A model generated the notes under the pieces. The model made no database searches. It worked only from the letters and a program-made list of their open reading frames with translations, and was not told the origin of the DNA. The translations under genes were made by a program, and so were the position numbers. A stretch of DNA of 64,000 bases from Anaerolineales bacterium UBA2395 (lineage in GTDB: Bacteria; Chloroflexota; Anaerolineae; Anaerolineales; Villigracilaceae), in NCBI GenBank assembly GCA_002343775.1, contig DDSH01000014.1, forward strand, positions 78,523 through 142,522, in the 5' to 3' direction. Shown here piece by piece: positions 45,201 through 51,541 of this stretch; position 1 is the stretch's first letter, and every line of letters starts with the position of its first letter.

Positions 45201-45909
45201 GACGCTTTCCATTTTACACAACGGCGACCACGACGATGGACGCGTCTATTGCGAGACCGATGACCTTGACCAGACCGGCGCTCCGTTCGGCGGGTACGCG
45301 CAAAGCAAGTGGGTGGCAGAAAAATTGGTGATGGAGGCGGGTGCGCGCGGCATTCCGTACGCGATCTATCGTCCCGGCTTGGTGTCGGGTCATTCGCAAA
45401 CTGGCGCATGGAACACCGACAACATGATTTCCAGCATGACGCGTGCCTGTCTGCTGTTGGGCACCGCGCCAGATCTTGATGTGGTTGCCAACATCGTCCC
45501 CGTGGATTTTGTCAGTGCGGCGATTGTGCATCTTTCCAAACAGCCTGAGAATTGGAAGCAGGTCTATCACCTTGAAAATCCAAGTCCGCTTCATCTTGAC
45601 CCGTTAGTGGAGTGGTTGAACACGGAAGGATTCCAACCCCGGAAGGTTTCCTTCGAAGAATGGCGCGCACAACTCTTCAAAGCCGTCGCGCATTTGGAAT
45701 CAGGCGGCTGGGAACCGTACCTGCCATTGATCGAAGAAGTGGAAGAGAAGCAGATCTTCATGCCGCGCATCGACCTGAGCAACACACTCGCCAAACTCGA
45801 AGGCAGCGGCATCGTCTGCCCGCCCGTGGATGGACAGTTGCTCTCCACTTATATTCAAGCCTTCATCACGCAAGGTCTCATCGAACGCCCTGAACCGAAA
45901 TTCCAGTGA
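36286..45909 (+). CDS. Hybrid FAAL-PKS-NRPS-reductase megasynthase
   Basis: 3207 residues, one complete assembly line. Order: fatty acyl-AMP ligase (1-583, TSGSTSQPKG); ACP1 (Ser641 in GLGSV); ketosynthase (703-1130; Cys872, His1007, His1046); acyltransferase (1229-1530; Ser1319 in GHSVG; HAFH at 1419-1422, the malonyl type); ACP2 (Ser1666); condensation (1727-2150; MDHIITD, catalytic His1859 kept, first His replaced by Asp); adenylation (2200-2700); PCP (Ser2750); NAD(P)H reductase (2844-3200; GATGFVG, Ser2972/Thr2973, Tyr3004, Lys3008). The adenylation pocket residues at the Stachelhaus positions read D-I-L-Q-L-G-L-I-W-K, which I recall as a glycine code. There is no KR, DH, ER or methyltransferase. 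Predicted route: fatty acid, one malonyl unit kept as a beta-ketone, glycine, reductive release as an aldehyde. Three repeat-like DNA sequences lie in frame (585-600, 1127-1144, 2561-2578). Coupled genes follow. Confidence 0.93.
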   Translation: MNNPSHLTPVPSSFNTLLDLLQTRAQQHPDKLAYRYIQDDDADIINITYGELDRRARAIGSWLESFGAGGQRALLLYPPGLDYIASFFGCLYAGVTAVPAYPPRLNRPVPRIQSIVADSQATFAITTSTILHNIEQRFEHTPDLKALHWLNSDQVPAGLEAEWRHPNISSETLAFLQYTSGSTSQPKGVMLTHGNLMHNLKAIRHGFQIDESASGVFWLPSYHDMGLIGGILEPMYLNGTSTLMSPVSFLQRPFRWLDAISRYKGTTSGAPNFAYDLCVDKITSEQIDTLDLSSWSLAFCGAEPIRPETLERFARTFERCGFRKSSFYPCFGMAESTLLVSGGIGPAEPRYLTVDRKSLERDQVTQTSPNEANALTMVNCGGSIIDQKIVIANPSTLTRCAPDEVGEIWISGPSVAQGYWGLAEETESHFHARLADSDEGPFLRTGDLGFLHNDELFVTGRLKDLIIIHGSNHYPQDIELTVEASHAALQQSSGAAFSVTDEGKEKLVIIQEVTRQGRNADVNEVASAIRQAVSEKHDLQVFAIVLVKPMSIPKTSSGKIQRRACKAAFLNGELEVVGEWKSGKQVVSERVDELPSQRVGGVKASSAEIQSWLITRIASMLEMDATSIDPRQPFTYYGLGSVQAVSLTGDLEIFLDKKLSPTLAWDYPTIELLAKHLSNGSTPTKQKTAKPEPAQPASRFVKEPIAIIGLSCRFPGARNPEEFWTLLKKGIDAISEVSADRWDVDALHSESAAPGKVTSRWGGFLNDVDLFDPAFFGISPREAARMDPQQRLLLEVSWEALENAFIPPQTLAGTRTGVFVGISSYDYSRLQFDDPERIDAYAGTGNAHSIAANRLSYFYDLRGPSMAVDTACSSSLVAAHLACQSLRSGESDLALAGGVNLILTPELTITFSQARMLSPDGRCKTFDASADGYVRGEGCGVVVLKRLSDALRDGDNILALIRGSAVNQDGRSNGLTAPNGLAQQDVIRQAMTDAQITPDQIGYVEAHGTGTPLGDPIEIASLRAVLDDGESNSRVLIGSVKTNIGHLESAAGIAGLIKSVLALQNEAVPPHLHIKEINPYLSIEDSRLEIGTYLRPWKRRDQPRFAGISSFGFGGTNAHLIISDSLLESDSLLSENQGQAPGLHKFERPRHLLTLSAKSETALLELTQSLKDSLLITDHELRNIAFTANTTRTHFEHRLAIHASTLDELKSKLENPELATIKPGAQPKIAFLFTGQGSQYSGMGRQLYETQPAFRNALDECATILDSILDRPLIEILFSESDSIHQTQYTQPALFAFEYALAQMWLSWGITPHAVLGHSVGEYVAACIAGVFTLEDGLRLIAARARLMGSLPQNGTMAAIFADASRVADAVKPHADKVSIAAVNGPDNTVISGEKTALQAVLEVLSHQGISSKPLTVSHAFHSPLMDSILDEFESAAKRVTYSAPRILLTSNLTGGILSAEQTPNARYWREHIRAEVKFSAGMTSLAELGIDAFIEIGPAPVLLGMGKRCLSESTSAWLPSLRQNQDDWQILLDSLGKLYLQGADVNWAGFDEGYIRRKVSLPNTPFDRQRYWLEPSNKKVDSPVTIAPVPSKVIPQRKNGNNHHKPQPAQIPVTGLDRSALLKAEPTQRQKVLEDFLQKQTARILGMDAARLDLSQPLDTMGLDSLMAMELKNSLETAFGVKLSVASLLQGPTISSLSVEALNGLDSPEVQNEARLVISKHESVESPLSYGQQALWFLHELLPEDISFNVAGAIRIRGALNVTALERAFAQLTERHESLRSTFHVVAGEPIQRVHESMTGMFRVEKVSGLSEADLRERLTTEAHRPFDLEHGPVWRALLFKSEQVTVTSDILLLAMDHIITDFWSMTVLAREVLALYEANLAGEAIPLQPLAARYSDFVRWQNEMLTSAAGERLWEYWRDELAGELPALNLPTDRPRSALQTYRGDSRHLFMDAELTARVKSLAQEQGATMFMTLLAAFQALLYRYANQEKFLVGSVTAGRSHAELAGLVGYFINPIPLKADFSGNPIFTEFLARVKRTTLGAFEHQDYPPALLAKRLGVQRDASRPPLFETMFILQKAHEAEVQALSPFALGLDGARMDVAGLTLESMALGGEPAQFDLTMMMSETESGLAAALQFNTDLFEAATIEQMLAHFHVLLREIVTDPLKPVSAYSLLNEVERKQLLVDWNQTQVDYPHEFCIHDLFAEQVKRTPNALALQFGAETLTYKELDKRSTRVAKVLASRGVKPGMLVGLFVHRSLEMVIGQLGVLKAGGAYLPLDPSFPAERLAFMLTDSNAPILLTQSTLLDRLPESNAEVICIDEVEGMKSSTKKLTVASPDNLAYVIYTSGSTGKPKGVQIHHRAVVNFLASMRASLEISADDSLLAVTTLSFDIAVLELLLPLTVGARVVIADSETVADGALLAQALSDFDVTFMQATPASWRLLLESGWKGKTDLTILSGGEALTNDLAERLLKRGAALWNLYGPTETTIWSTLYRVTSNETRGISNTVPIGRPIANTQIYILDSNLQPVPVGVIGDLFIGGDGVSCGYLNRPELTMERFIPHPHPLSLRERGAGVRVIYKTGDLARYLPDGNIEFFGRSDQQVKVRGFRIETGEVEAALASHPSVKQAAVTAWKATSSDASLIGYVVPTSGENEADFGQLREYLRTKLPEYMVPSIFVTLESLPLTPNGKVDRNALPAPTQSRVDMRAKYVAPRTPLEQELADICAEVLGLEDHPVGAHDNFFDLGGHSLLGTRLVFLLREKYGLDTAQLPLRTLFENPTVANLANAIERALSGEYIPQRSNVIRMNQLTLDELNAEAVLDADITAGDLEYNHVNEPKHILLTGATGFVGAFLLHDLLNQTSADIHCLLRAESIEQGRGRLKRNLSNYLLWDDSFMERIQPVLGDLGSPQFGLDDEAFEMLASQIDWIYHNGAMVNFVYPYDAHKASNVLGTQEILRLASRRRLKPVHHVSTLSILHNGDHDDGRVYCETDDLDQTGAPFGGYAQSKWVAEKLVMEAGARGIPYAIYRPGLVSGHSQTGAWNTDNMISSMTRACLLLGTAPDLDVVANIVPVDFVSAAIVHLSKQPENWKQVYHLENPSPLHLDPLVEWLNTEGFQPRKVSFEEWRAQLFKAVAHLESGGWEPYLPLIEEVEEKQIFMPRIDLSNTLAKLEGSGIVCPPVDGQLLSTYIQAFITQGLIERPEPKFQ
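38046..38083 (+). repeat. Degenerate gagttg tandem repeat inside megasynthase
   Basis: The gagttg/gagtga-like unit recurs here as agcgagttgatgagttg and again as cgagtcaacgagttgg. It encodes the linker VSERVDELPSQRV between the acyl-AMP ligase and ACP1. Similar 'gagttgatgagttg' text is typical of intergenic repeats, so this linker looks repeat-derived. Confidence 0.5.
39665..39716 (+). repeat. Three-way-junction palindrome inside megasynthase
   Basis: An outer stem (TGGAGTC with GACTCCA) encloses two hairpins: a 9-bp stem with a 2-base loop (39670-39689) and GGGC-aa-GCCC (39697-39706). It encodes the KS-AT linker around ESDSLLSENQGQAPG. It looks like an inserted palindromic repeat unit rather than protein-driven sequence. 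Confidence 0.65.
43968..44017 (+). repeat. 50-base mobile-type palindrome inside adenylation domain
   Basis: CCCTCACCCC pairs with GGGGTGAGGG, and CCCCTCTCCCT with AGGGAGAGGGG, around a single central base. It encodes PHPHPLSLRERGAGVRV, a peptide repeatedly seen where this palindrome lies in open frames. It sits where adenylation domains normally have a short loop before YKTGDLARY. Confidence 0.85.
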
Positions 45910-46682
45910 CCGCAATGGTTGATGTTTCAAGCAAGTGGTTCGTCCGCCCGCAGGTGAAGCCGGAGGCGAAATCACGCCTTTTCTTCTTCCCCTACGCGGG
46001 CGGTGCGCCAGCAGTTTTTACCAAATGGTGCGCTGACCTGCCGAGTCACATCGAAGGCGTTGCCGTTCATTATCCCGGCAGAGGGTCGCGTTTTAATGAA
46101 CCTGTTATCAACGACATGTCGCGCATGGTGGCTGACCTAGCACAGAATATCCAGCCATTGCTCGATAAGCCGTTTGCCTTGTTCGGTCATAGCCTGGGAG
46201 GGTTGATCGCGTTTGAACTGGCGCGTCATCTTCGCGCACAACATCTGCCAATGCCCAATCATCTGTTTGTTTCCGCTTGTGGTGCGCCGCATTTGCCCGA
46301 CCCGAATCCAAAAATTCACCATCTACCCGATAACGAATTCATGAATGAACTCGACAAACTCAACGGCATTCCTGCCGAGTTGAATAATCCTGAAGCGATG
46401 AGTCTGCTCCTGCCCATCGTCCGCGCGGATTTTCAACTTGTGGAAAACTACGAATACAAACCTGATGAACCGTTCGATTTTCCCATTTTAGCCTTCGGCG
46501 CACTCAATGACCCGCGCGTGAACCGGGAGCGTATCGAAGCCTGGTCAATTCACACGAAGGCAAAATTTGTGTCGCAATTCTTTCCCGGGAATCACTTCTT
46601 TATCAACGAAACGAAGGAAGATATTTTGAAACGTATCATCCATGAGACGACTGGCGAGCAAAGAGGGATTCATGCAACTTAA
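45906..46682 (+). CDS. Type II thioesterase
   Basis: 258 residues, GrsT/TEII family of alpha/beta hydrolases. RLFFFPYAGG opens the fold. GHSLGGLIAFELARHL gives the nucleophile Ser and oxyanion region, AFGALNDPRV the Asp, and PGNHFFIN the His. Such enzymes clear stalled or wrong acyl groups from carrier proteins. It starts at a GTG overlapping the megasynthase TGA (GTGA), or at the ATG at 45915; neither has a clear ribosome site, so translation is probably coupled. Its 3-prime end overlaps the next gene by 11 bases. Confidence 0.9.
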   Translation: MTAMVDVSSKWFVRPQVKPEAKSRLFFFPYAGGAPAVFTKWCADLPSHIEGVAVHYPGRGSRFNEPVINDMSRMVADLAQNIQPLLDKPFALFGHSLGGLIAFELARHLRAQHLPMPNHLFVSACGAPHLPDPNPKIHHLPDNEFMNELDKLNGIPAELNNPEAMSLLLPIVRADFQLVENYEYKPDEPFDFPILAFGALNDPRVNRERIEAWSIHTKAKFVSQFFPGNHFFINETKEDILKRIIHETTGEQRGIHAT

Positions 46683-47448
46683 GAATCAACAGTTCTTTCT
46701 TTGGTTCAACAAACTGGTCTTTCCATTCTTTTACTTGCGACATCAGGGAAAATCCAAGGTCACCATTGCTGCGGGTGATGACGCGCATTTCAATGTGCGT
46801 GTGAATACATCTGATATTCTGGTCATTTGGGAGATATGGAAGGCGAAGGTCTATGACGACGCGCGTTTTCCGATCGAACCCGATGATGTCATTGTAGACA
46901 TCGGTGCGCACATCGGCGGGTTTGCCGTCCGCGCTGCGAAGCTGGCTCATCGTGGGAAGGTCTTTGCTTATGAAGCCTCCAGTAAGAACTTCGCCGTGCT
47001 TTCCGAGAATCGCCAATTGAATCATACGAACAATCTACACATCCACAATGTGGCGGTCACCGACCGGCGTGGCGAGATGAAATTCTTCATGCCCGGCGAC
47101 AATGGCGCGCTTGGCTCGCTCATGCAGGAGAAAGATAGTCCAATGGAAATTGTGCAGGCAACGACCCTTGCCGATATTCTGTCTGAGAATTGCATTGAGC
47201 AAATTGATTATCTAAAATTAGACGCAGAGGGCGCAGAGTTTGCGATTCTGTTGAATGCGTCCGATTTCACTCTTTCGCGTGTGAAGCGCATCGTCATGGA
47301 ATTTCACGAATTCAATGGAGGCGGTCACCATCACCTTGACCTTGTCAACCTTCTGAAGTCGCACGGTTTCAAAGTCGCTGTTGAGACGGGTGTCTTCCCG
47401 CAGAAATTTTTATTTGGTACTGGAATCATCAAAGCATGGCGCGATTAA
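46672..47448 (+). CDS. FkbM-family SAM methyltransferase
   Basis: 258 residues. VIVDIGAHIGGFAVRAAKL is the SAM-binding motif I, VFAYEASSKNF follows, and IDYLKLDAEGAEFAIL is the FkbM-family hallmark. FkbM enzymes mostly methylate oxygen atoms of natural products or sugars. The ATG at 46672 has GAGGG 5 bases upstream; an earlier ATG (46642) has none. Overlap with the thioesterase gene and position before the phosphopantetheinyl transferase make it a probable tailoring enzyme of the megasynthase product. Confidence 0.87.
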   Translation: MQLKNQQFFLWFNKLVFPFFYLRHQGKSKVTIAAGDDAHFNVRVNTSDILVIWEIWKAKVYDDARFPIEPDDVIVDIGAHIGGFAVRAAKLAHRGKVFAYEASSKNFAVLSENRQLNHTNNLHIHNVAVTDRRGEMKFFMPGDNGALGSLMQEKDSPMEIVQATTLADILSENCIEQIDYLKLDAEGAEFAILLNASDFTLSRVKRIVMEFHEFNGGGHHHLDLVNLLKSHGFKVAVETGVFPQKFLFGTGIIKAWRD

Positions 47449-47462
47449 ATGCAGGAGAAAAC

Positions 47463-48191
47463 ATGCAGACGTTGAATTGGTCTCAATCTGTTGACGATAT
47501 GAAATTGGAATCTCACCATGCCGACATCTGGCGCATCTCTCTGGACCTTGAGCCGGATACCGTTAAACGATTTGAATCCACGCTGTCAGCGGAAGAGAGC
47601 AACCGCGCAGCGAAGTTCCAATTTCCGGCAGATCATGATCGCTATGTCATCGCTCACGGATTCTTGCGGAATGTCCTGGCGCGGTATTTGGGCGGCAATT
47701 CGTCCCACTTCAAATTCTCGGTCAACTCGTATGGCAAGCCTGCCTTGAAGGGACATGACCTTGAATTCAATCTCACACATTCTGCCGACTTTGCACTGGT
47801 GGCGTTGACTCACAACCGCAAGATCGGCGTGGACGTGGAGCGCATCCGTTCGGGGATCTCGGCGCATGTCATTGCGCGGCAATATTTTTCTAAGGCAGAA
47901 GTCGCCGAATTGGAATCAATCCCGCCCGAATTGCGTGAACGTGCCTTCTTCGTCGGTTGGACTCGCAAGGAAGCCTACATCAAAGCGCAGGGAATGGGCT
48001 TGTCGCTTGGCTTGGATAGTTTCGATGTGTCCATCACGCCTGATGAGCCTGCCATTCTCCATGCCACCCGCCCGAATCCCGATGAAGCCGCACGTTGGAC
48101 GTTGCTCTCCTTCCCGGTCGATCCGCGTTATGAAGCGGCTGTCGCTGTGGATGGCAAAGACATCGGATTTCGTTTTTGGGATTGGAAATAG
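47463..48191 (+). CDS. Sfp-type 4-phosphopantetheinyl transferase
   Basis: 242 residues, Sfp size. Conserved parts are FNLTHSADFALVAL, the metal-binding IGVDVERIR and FVGWTRKEAYIKAQGMG. It attaches the pantetheine arm from CoA to the serines of the two ACPs and the PCP in the megasynthase. The ATG at 47463 follows AGGAG. It overlaps no gene on its right; a convergent gene ends 41 bases further on. Confidence 0.92.
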   Translation: MQTLNWSQSVDDMKLESHHADIWRISLDLEPDTVKRFESTLSAEESNRAAKFQFPADHDRYVIAHGFLRNVLARYLGGNSSHFKFSVNSYGKPALKGHDLEFNLTHSADFALVALTHNRKIGVDVERIRSGISAHVIARQYFSKAEVAELESIPPELRERAFFVGWTRKEAYIKAQGMGLSLGLDSFDVSITPDEPAILHATRPNPDEAARWTLLSFPVDPRYEAAVAVDGKDIGFRFWDWK

Positions 48192-48231
48192 AAGCATGTC
48201 ACTCAGAGTTGCTTTGCGGCGAAGAGTCTCT

Positions 48232-49875
48232 TTACTGACTGACGGACTCTTTCCCCAGACATTGCATCTCATCGGTGTTTTTCGGATACACCCGATACAC
48301 GTTGTTCTCCGGTATGATGCAATATGTCTCCACCAGTTTTGAGGCGTTGTAGAAACGTTCGCTGAGTGATGCGATGTAAACGGGACTCTCGGGGAGGGAA
48401 AGGTTAATTAGGTCCGCAACAAGCTGCGGGTCGAAGGAAGCGGGGGCGATGTCATGCCAGCCAAAAACTTTTACATCCGCTCGGATGGGGTCAATTTTCG
48501 TGAAGTATCGCAGGATGAAATATTCATCTGTGTCGGTGTACCATTCCGCGATGACGATGGAGTTGGGTTCAAAGCCCATCGTGGTCTCATAGCCAAAATC
48601 ATAGGGGGATGTGTCGCCGCGTTTGAAAGGGTTGATGTAATAGGCGAGACCGTTGCGAAGCCCTGTGCCGATCTGTGGAATGCCGATGGTCGTGTCGTTC
48701 ATGCCTGCGCTGGCGGCGATATGGGGGAGAGCCGTATAGAAAAATGGAGTTGCAAAAAGGAACGCACTTAAAACGCCGATGGCGATCTTGCGCCTTTGTT
48801 CGCTCAGTCTAGAAAGAAGATGACTTGCACCAAGTCCCATCATCAATGCCCAGAAAACATACGACGTGATGAAAAACGTGAACTGGTCTGAGACGCGATA
48901 ATAAATTCCAAAGAGGGCATAAACGACGAAGAAAGAAATTGATTTGCGTGTAGCCAGATTTAAGTGTACGTAGGTTTGCCGAAACCCAATTGCACCCAAA
49001 ACCAAACCAACCGGACCGAACTGTACGATCAAAAATAGCAAATAGGTGACGATGCTTTTCCCCAGCGAGGTGAGAGTGAGCGGCTCCAATTGATTGAAGA
49101 ATGCCGAGCCAGCCATGGCTCCCATGATCTCAGTGAGCGGGAAGTTGGCAGACATGCGGATGAATTGCAAGATATAAAGCGAGAAGCCTGCCGTGAATCC
49201 GAGCGCAGGCGGGATGAGGTTTTTTATGCCGCGCAGGTTCACCTTGCGAAATTCCCCGGCAAGAATGTAATGCAAGCCGACTGCGGGTAATGCAAGAAAG
49301 CCGAGAATGTGCGTGGAGGCTGCCAGCCCCAAAAAGAAAGCGCTGAAGAACAGATTGGTTGGTTTGTTGTCTTTATCGAATTTGTTGTGAAAGAGAAACG
49401 CAGCCAGCAGCAGGGAAGTGAACAATGTATACACTTCTGGAGTGGAGGAGTGCCACCAAAAGGTATGAGATATCGCCAGCGCGAGTGCGGCATATAACGA
49501 TGCCGGGGGGGACTTCGTGTACTCCCGAACGAGAATAAAAACCAAAGCGACGGTCATCGCACCGAAGAATGCCGAAACGAAATTGACCAGCCACAGCGCA
49601 TCGACGAAGGGAAATGCGCGCACCAATAAATGACCGACCACCGTGTAAAGCGGATGATCCCACGCAGCGACACCCAATTTGGAGAAAATGAACGGGTCCG
49701 GCTTGAATTCATCCGATGACAATTCGGAAATGACGAACGATTCTCCCGAAACGGCCTCGCTTTGCAGCTTGACACCGTCGCCCCAGGCGAGCGACGGTAA
49801 AAGTGAATAAGTATAGAAGAAGAGGGTCAGGAAAAAAACAGGCAGCGCTGAATTAAGTTTGAGGGTCTTGTTCAT
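48232..49875 (-). CDS. DUF2723-like multi-pass membrane protein
   Basis: About 547 residues from the ATG at 49875; another in-frame ATG lies at 49899. The N-terminal membrane helix followed by SLLPSLAWGDGVKLQSEA matches the start of DUF2723/PMT-like glycosyltransferases, with an acidic residue in the first outside loop. About ten helices follow and a soluble C-terminal part of about 130 residues. Such proteins probably move sugars from lipid carriers to proteins or lipids outside the membrane. Its start lies inside the end of the ketoacyl-synthase gene (about 23-base overlap), so translation is coupled. A link to the megasynthase product, such as glycosylation, is speculation. Confidence 0.72.
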   Translation of the reverse strand: MNKTLKLNSALPVFFLTLFFYTYSLLPSLAWGDGVKLQSEAVSGESFVISELSSDEFKPDPFIFSKLGVAAWDHPLYTVVGHLLVRAFPFVDALWLVNFVSAFFGAMTVALVFILVREYTKSPPASLYAALALAISHTFWWHSSTPEVYTLFTSLLLAAFLFHNKFDKDNKPTNLFFSAFFLGLAASTHILGFLALPAVGLHYILAGEFRKVNLRGIKNLIPPALGFTAGFSLYILQFIRMSANFPLTEIMGAMAGSAFFNQLEPLTLTSLGKSIVTYLLFLIVQFGPVGLVLGAIGFRQTYVHLNLATRKSISFFVVYALFGIYYRVSDQFTFFITSYVFWALMMGLGASHLLSRLSEQRRKIAIGVLSAFLFATPFFYTALPHIAASAGMNDTTIGIPQIGTGLRNGLAYYINPFKRGDTSPYDFGYETTMGFEPNSIVIAEWYTDTDEYFILRYFTKIDPIRADVKVFGWHDIAPASFDPQLVADLINLSLPESPVYIASLSERFYNASKLVETYCIIPENNVYRVYPKNTDEMQCLGKESVSQ

Positions 49876-51103
49876 ACTTTCCGATGATGAGAACCGCATT
49901 GCTTCCGCCGAAGGCGAATGAGTTCGACATGATGTTTTTCAGTTTTGCGTTCCGCTTCCCTTCGGTGACGTACTCCAGGTCACACTCGGGGTCGCGGACT
50001 TTGTAATTGATGGTCGGTGGAATGACCTGGTCGCGTAATGATAGCACACAGCCGATCAGTTCCAGCGCCCCGCTTCCGGCAATGGAATGCCCGAGCGCGG
50101 CTTTGTTGCCCGCCACAGGAATTCCGTAGGCTTGTTCCCCGAACACTTCCTTGATGGCTGCGGTTTCGTTCTTGTCGTTCCATTCTGTGCCGGTGGCGTG
50201 AGCGTTGATGTAGTCGATGTCTTCCAGTCTCAGGTCGGCATCTGCCAGCGCGCGCTGCATGGCTTGGGCGGGACCGGCCTTCGTCGGCTGGGTGAGATGA
50301 CTGCTGTCTGCGCTTGCGCCGTAGCCTTTGATCTCTGCAAAGATGGGGGCTCCGCGCTTCAGTGCGTGACTTTCAGATTCCAGCACCAAAATGCCTGCGC
50401 CTTCGCCGAGAACCATCCCATCACGATCTGCGCTAAAGGGGCGGCACGCTTCGGCGGGATTCTCCGTACGGGTCGAGACGGCACGCAGCGCCACCCATGC
50501 GCCGGCTACCGCCGGAGAAAACGGCGAATCCGCGGCGCCTGTTAAGGCAATATCCAGCATTCCGCTGCGGATCATGTTGAAGGCATAGCCGATGGAGTGT
50601 GCCGCCGTGGAACAAGCCGCATCCACGTTCATCAGCGGACCTTGAAAACCGTGCCTGATGGATATGTTCGCTCCCGGTCCAACGTTCATAGAGATGGGAA
50701 TGGTAAAGGGGCTGAGTCGGTTTTGGAGGTAGAAACTCTTGAAGTACGGGTCTGAAGCGCTGTATCCGCCGATGGAACTACCGACGACGATGCCGACTTC
50801 GGCGCGGTTCACATTTCCGTTTTGCATGCAGGCTTGCTCCATTGCCTGATCTGTCGCTACCAATCCAAGTTGTGACGAGCGACTCATGCGCCGCGCTTCC
50901 TTGCCTTTGAAATGTTCGCTTTCTTCGCAGCCGTGCGCCACTGCGCCGATCCTCGACGGCAGGTCTGAAAACATGGTTCCGTCCAATGAGCCGACCCCGG
51001 ATTGCCCCGCCAGCAGGTTATTCCAGAATTCGGTCAGGTCACAGCCCAACGGACTCGCAACCCCCATTCCTGTTACAACCACACGTTCTGTTTTTCGGGA
51101 CAT
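49853..51103 (-). CDS. Beta-ketoacyl-ACP synthase, FabF-type
   Basis: 416 residues with the complete KAS II triad: Cys164 in DAACSTAAHS, His in INAHATGTEWND and His in GNKAALGHSIAGSG. It condenses malonyl-ACP with an acyl chain. No acyl carrier, reductase or chain-length factor is adjacent, so it is not a type II aromatic PKS pair. It may supply or extend the fatty acid used by the FAAL-started megasynthase encoded on the opposite strand, or be an ordinary second FabF. GGATGAGAGA precedes the ATG. Confidence 0.9.
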   Translation of the reverse strand: MSRKTERVVVTGMGVASPLGCDLTEFWNNLLAGQSGVGSLDGTMFSDLPSRIGAVAHGCEESEHFKGKEARRMSRSSQLGLVATDQAMEQACMQNGNVNRAEVGIVVGSSIGGYSASDPYFKSFYLQNRLSPFTIPISMNVGPGANISIRHGFQGPLMNVDAACSTAAHSIGYAFNMIRSGMLDIALTGAADSPFSPAVAGAWVALRAVSTRTENPAEACRPFSADRDGMVLGEGAGILVLESESHALKRGAPIFAEIKGYGASADSSHLTQPTKAGPAQAMQRALADADLRLEDIDYINAHATGTEWNDKNETAAIKEVFGEQAYGIPVAGNKAALGHSIAGSGALELIGCVLSLRDQVIPPTINYKVRDPECDLEYVTEGKRNAKLKNIMSNSFAFGGSNAVLIIGKYEQDPQT

Positions 51104-51176
51104 TCTCTCATCCTCCGATCTTCTTGCCCATAAGGCATGAAGAATTTAGACTCATTTAAATCTAAGTTATGTCACC

Positions 51177-51204
51177 TTTATACTCGCATTTTGCGATTCA
51201 CAAA
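51177..51204 (-). promoter_or_regulatory. Candidate promoter with palindromic operator, ketoacyl synthase gene
   Basis: On the minus strand TTTGTG (51204-51199) and TATAAA (51182-51177) are 16 bases apart. The spacer holds the palindrome TCGCATTTTGCGA (51184-51196), well placed for a repressor. Confidence 0.42.
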
Positions 51205-51230
51205 AATATACTTAAGTACTGCCATGAATG

Positions 51231-51258
51231 AAAAGACGCCAGAACAAAGTCTGGCGTC
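51231..51258 (-). terminator. Intrinsic terminator after DUF4342 gene
   Basis: An 8-bp stem, GACGCCAG with CTGGCGTC, with an 8-base loop is followed on the minus strand by TTTT. It lies 31 bases past the stop of the small gene. Confidence 0.75.
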
Positions 51259-51289
51259 CAAGTGCGAGCGGGGTTTTAGCTGGATTGCG

Positions 51290-51529
51290 CTATTCTGCTC
51301 TTTCCACAACAATGGTCGCTTCGGTCAACAAGGCGGCGATGGCTCCCAATGCGGCAAGTTGCGGGGCGATCAAAACGCCCACCACTCCAATGGTCACGGG
51401 AATTTCCATCAGTGTCTTGCCGTCCTTATCCTTGATGATGACCTTGCGGATATTGCCTTCGTGGATCAGCTCCTTGATCTTCGAGACGATCTTTTCGCCT
51501 TCCACGCGAAATTCTTCTGTATGTGTCAT
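51290..51529 (-). CDS. DUF4342-family small protein
   Basis: 79 residues. An N-terminal basic/acidic helix (EEFRVEGEKIVSKIKELIHEG), then RKVIIKDKDGKTLMEIPVT, then a hydrophobic segment (about 45-72) match DUF4342. Members often occur alone and have no known role; the N-terminus resembles a short nucleic-acid or ubiquitin-associated helix. The ribosome site is AGGTAG. It is the last of three leftward genes with the flavin-binding protein and the 4-TM protein. Confidence 0.8.
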   Translation of the reverse strand: MTHTEEFRVEGEKIVSKIKELIHEGNIRKVIIKDKDGKTLMEIPVTIGVVGVLIAPQLAALGAIAALLTEATIVVERAE

Positions 51530-51541
51530 GCTACCTCCGGG

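Noticed and set aside
45295..45310. Terminal reductase as a Dieckmann cyclase (tetramate former)
   Set aside because: Tyr3004 and Lys3008 with Ser2972/Thr2973 are kept, so reductive release is preferred; cyclisation remains possible only as a later step.
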